Shown: positions 5,459 to 7,087 of the stretch, one piece after another
How positions within the stretch are numbered: the stretch's first letter is position 1
Layout of the letters: each line of letters starts with the position of its first letter
DNA from: WHSM01 sp050701635
Lineage (GTDB): Bacteria > Actinomycetota > Actinomycetes > Mycobacteriales > Micromonosporaceae
Assembly: GCA_050701635.1 (NCBI GenBank)
Contig: JBOGDF010000290.1
Span: 1-7,087 of the forward strand
Direction: 5' to 3'
Length of the DNA stretch: 7,087 nucleotides
Translations under genes and position numbers: made by a program
The notes under the pieces: model-generated
What the model saw: only the letters and a program-made list of their open reading frames with translations
Told to the model about the DNA's origin: nothing
Databases searched by the model: none

Positions 5459-5464
5459 ATTATC
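5459..5464 (-). promoter_or_regulatory. -10 element GATAAT of the FmdB-like gene
   Basis: GATAAT matches the TATAAT consensus at five of six positions and ends 6 nt before the ATG at 5452, again the geometry of a leaderless message. The intervening GGTGGC could serve as a weak ribosome-binding site if transcription begins further upstream. It is one of the few AT-rich patches in the window. Confidence 0.42.
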
Positions 5465-5481
5465 GCCCGGCCGTGAAACGG

Positions 5482-5486
5482 AGGAC
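5482..5486 (+). promoter_or_regulatory. Shine-Dalgarno region of the DYLEN membrane protein
   Basis: The segment ACGGAGGACCAG immediately precedes the ATG at 5490, giving a strong GGAGG-type ribosome-binding site. It fixes the start and contrasts with the neighbouring genes, which lack one. Confidence 0.6.
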
Positions 5487-5489
5487 CAG

Positions 5490-5990
5490 ATGCGTACCCG
5501 GACTCTGCACATCCTGCTGGCGCTCTTCGGTGTCCTGTTCGTGGTTTCCCAGGCGAACCTGATCGCGCTGCTGGGCGACATGGGCCCGGCGTACTTCCAG
5601 ATGCAGACCACGCTGTCGGTCGACACGTTCCGCGGCATCCTGGACGGCTGGTCCGCGGAGGAGCAGGCGCGCTACCGCGAATCGTTCTCGTGGGACTCCG
5701 TACACCCCCTGCTGTACGGCGGGCTGCTGCTCACCTGGGCGCTGGTGGTGCACCGGCACGGCGCGGTCTCGTCCGCCCGGCTGCCGCTGCTGGTGACGCT
5801 GGCGGTGGCGCCGTCGGTGCTGGACTACCTGGAGAACGCCTGCCACCTCTACCTTGAGGTGCACCGCGACGAGATCAGCAGCGGCTCGGTGGTCGCGTCC
5901 GGCCTGGCCGCCGACGCGAAGTGGCTGGTCGCCGCGGTCGCCCTCGTCTGGCTGATCACCGCGTCGGTCCAGGCCGTACGCGCCCGCTGA
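5490..5990 (+). CDS. Four-helix membrane protein with DYLEN motif, function unknown
   Basis: This 166-residue protein has four likely membrane helices: 7-29 (LHILLALFGVLFVVSQANLI), 72-88 (HPLLYGGLLLTWALVV), 97-115 (RLPLLVTLAVAPSVLDYLE) and 144-163 (KWLVAAVALVWLITASVQAV). Between helices one and two lies a soluble segment with FRGILDGWSAEEQARYRESF (47-66), and helix three ends with the polar motif DYLEN (112-116). I recall a family of small bacterial membrane proteins with the same plan (an 'R..Y' segment, then D-x-x-E-N in the third helix), but no function is established that I know of. The conserved acidic pair inside a membrane region suggests a transport or binding role (inference). A strong Shine-Dalgarno fixes the start. 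It is divergent from the FmdB-like gene (37 nt) and followed by a clear terminator. Confidence 0.82.
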   Translation: MRTRTLHILLALFGVLFVVSQANLIALLGDMGPAYFQMQTTLSVDTFRGILDGWSAEEQARYRESFSWDSVHPLLYGGLLLTWALVVHRHGAVSSARLPLLVTLAVAPSVLDYLENACHLYLEVHRDEISSGSVVASGLAADAKWLVAAVALVWLITASVQAVRAR

Positions 5991-6002
5991 GCCGGACGCG
6001 CT

Positions 6003-6036
6003 GAGGCCCCGCCAGAAGACGATCTGACGGGGCCTC
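6003..6036. terminator. Bidirectional hairpin terminator
   Basis: GAGGCCCCG (6003-6011) pairs perfectly with CGGGGCCTC (6028-6036). After one C-A mismatch, CAGA (6013-6016) pairs with TCTG (6023-6026), leaving a 6-nt loop. This 13-pair stem lies 12 nt after the stop at 5990 and 13 nt past the stop of the convergent flotillin gene, in the only free gap between them. There is no T-tract, as is common for actinobacterial terminators. It should work for both strands. Confidence 0.82.
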
Positions 6037-6049
6037 GCGTACCACAGGA

Positions 6050-7087
6050 TTACTTGGTTTCGCCGGACTCCACCGCCTTGACCGGCTCGCCGCCGTTGTC
6101 GCTGGGCTGGCCGCCGACCAGGCCACCGAGGCGGCTGACCAGAGCGGCCACGTCGACTCCGGTCAGGTCGCTGCCGAGCTGCATGCCCTGGGCGACGTTG
6201 TTCGCCACCGACTTGGTGAGCGCGCTGGCGCCGTCGGTGGAGATCACCGTCAGCTTGTCGATCTCCGACATCGGGCGGCTCGCCGCCTCGACCACCTGCG
6301 GTAGCACGCTGACCAGCAGGTCCAGGATGGCGGCCTCGCCGTACTTGGCGAACGCGTCGGCCTTCTTCAGCTGCGCCTCGGCCTCGGCCGTGCCCTTCGC
6401 CAGGGTCGCGGCCGCCTCGGCGGCGCCTTCCAACTCCAGCGCCTGGGCCAGCGCGGCGCGGCGGGCCCGCTCGCCCTCACCGGTGAGCCGGTCCTGCTCG
6501 GCCTGTGCCTGGGCGGCGGCGATGGTGGCCTGCCGGCGCGCCTCGGCGTCGAGGATCTCGGAGTTCTTCCGGGCTTCGGCGGCGGTCTCGATGCGGTAGC
6601 GCTCGGCGTCGGCCGGCTTGCGTACCTCGGTGTCGAGCTCGCGCTGCTTCAGCTCGGCGTTGCGCTCGGCGACCTTCTGCTTCTCGGCCAGGATCGCCTG
6701 GTCCCGCTCGGCCTGGGCGAGCGGCCCGGCGGCCTGCGACTTGGCGTTCGCGGCGTCGATCTCGGCCTGGATCCCGGCCTGTTTCAGCGCCAGGTTCCGC
6801 TCGGACTCGGCGATCGACTCCTCGGCCAGCAGCCGCTCCTGTTCCGCCGCCTGGCGGGCGCGGGCTTCGGCGATGGTGGCGTCCTTGAGTACGCGCGCCG
6901 CCTCCGGCCGCCCCAGGTCCTGCAGGTAGTTGCCCTCGGTGACGATGTCCTGCAGCTGGAACGTGTCCAGTACGAGGCCCTGGTTGGTCAGCGAGTGCTC
7001 GGCCTCCTCGGCCACCGCCGACGCGAACGCGGCCCGATCCCGGATGATCTCCTCGACGGTGAGCCGGCCGACGATGGCCCGCAGCGC
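6050..7087 (-). CDS. Flotillin-family protein (SPFH), N-terminus missing
   Basis: The frame is open through the right edge, giving 345 codons without a start. The first visible part (LRAIVGRLTVEEIIRDRAAF, then LTNQGLVLDTFQLQDI) is the end of an SPFH/PHB domain. A long Ala/Glu/Arg/Gln-rich coiled coil follows (about visible residues 55-235), with the EA-rich AEAEAQLKKADAFAKYGEAA that is diagnostic of flotillins. The C-terminal part (ILDLLVSVLPQVVEAASRPM, EIDKLTVIS, DLTGVDVAALVSRLGGL) matches the oligomerisation end of the FloT/YuaG/YqiK group. Flotillins sit on the inner face of the membrane and organise functional microdomains; the N-terminal membrane anchor would lie outside the window. It ends in TAA, unlike most genes here, which use TGA. 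A start at GTG 7015 is formally possible but would remove part of the SPFH domain, so truncation by the window is the better reading. Confidence 0.9.
   Translation of the reverse strand, partial: ALRAIVGRLTVEEIIRDRAAFASAVAEEAEHSLTNQGLVLDTFQLQDIVTEGNYLQDLGRPEAARVLKDATIAEARARQAAEQERLLAEESIAESERNLALKQAGIQAEIDAANAKSQAAGPLAQAERDQAILAEKQKVAERNAELKQRELDTEVRKPADAERYRIETAAEARKNSEILDAEARRQATIAAAQAQAEQDRLTGEGERARRAALAQALELEGAAEAAATLAKGTAEAEAQLKKADAFAKYGEAAILDLLVSVLPQVVEAASRPMSEIDKLTVISTDGASALTKSVANNVAQGMQLGSDLTGVDVAALVSRLGGLVGGQPSDNGGEPVKAVESGETK

Noticed and set aside
5172..5489. Upstream extension of the DYLEN membrane protein
   Set aside because: It is antisense to the FmdB-like gene, and the GGAGG before 5490 marks the real start.
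5453..5638. Upstream extension of the FmdB-like protein
   Set aside because: The conserved family start MPTYxYxC falls at 5452, and the extension is antisense to the DYLEN membrane protein gene.
6360..6860. Repetitive-looking DNA that might be a repeat array or CRISPR
   Set aside because: The similarity comes from repeated Ala, Glu and Gln codons of the flotillin coiled coil. There is no constant repeat length or spacer.
6054..6929. Ser/Ala- and Arg-rich open frames on the plus strand antisense to flotillin
   Set aside because: They are mirror images of the repetitive Ala/Glu coiled-coil codons and have no domain or start signals.

Overview
The window is very GC-rich, uses GTG and TTG starts freely, and has dense, tightly packed coding on both strands with almost no spare DNA. 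This points to a high-GC actinomycete. The many GTAC tetranucleotides and the type of small genes present make a Micromonosporaceae-like genome my best guess, but that is inference from style and not a proven assignment. I see no tRNA, rRNA, insertion sequence, CRISPR array or prophage gene. The only typically mobile item is a type II toxin-antitoxin pair.

Layout. (1) 1-955, minus: a secreted BNR/Ycf48-like beta-propeller protein, cut by the left edge. (2) 956-1030: a compact divergent control region with three CATG cores at an exact 11-bp period. (3) 1031-1640, plus: a VapBC/FitAB-like antitoxin-toxin pair with a 14-nt overlap; its PIN toxin lacks one expected acidic residue. (4) 3813-1653, minus: a class I methyltransferase followed after 49 nt by an MFS transporter, convergent with vapC. 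(5) 3862-5227, plus: a two-gene unit of an unrecognised helical protein and an RDD-family membrane protein, divergent from the methyltransferase. (6) 5452-5231, minus: an FmdB-type zinc-ribbon protein, convergent with the RDD gene; both stop codons lie inside one perfect hairpin. (7) 5490-5990, plus: a four-helix membrane protein with a DYLEN motif. (8) 6003-6036: a strong hairpin terminator between convergent genes. (9) 7087-6050, minus: a flotillin lacking its N-terminus because of the right edge.

How the genes relate. Most look like independent chromosomal housekeeping or accessory genes and not one pathway. The supported functional pairs are antitoxin/toxin, possibly methyltransferase/MFS, and the helical protein/RDD protein. 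The clearest shared theme is regulatory: five starts have a -10-like hexamer only 6-9 nt before the start codon and no convincing Shine-Dalgarno, as expected for leaderless or nearly leaderless mRNAs. The methyltransferase and MFS genes even share the same hexamer, TAGGCT. I found no clear evidence of a wholly new multi-gene system. The helical-protein/RDD pair is the best candidate for undescribed biology.
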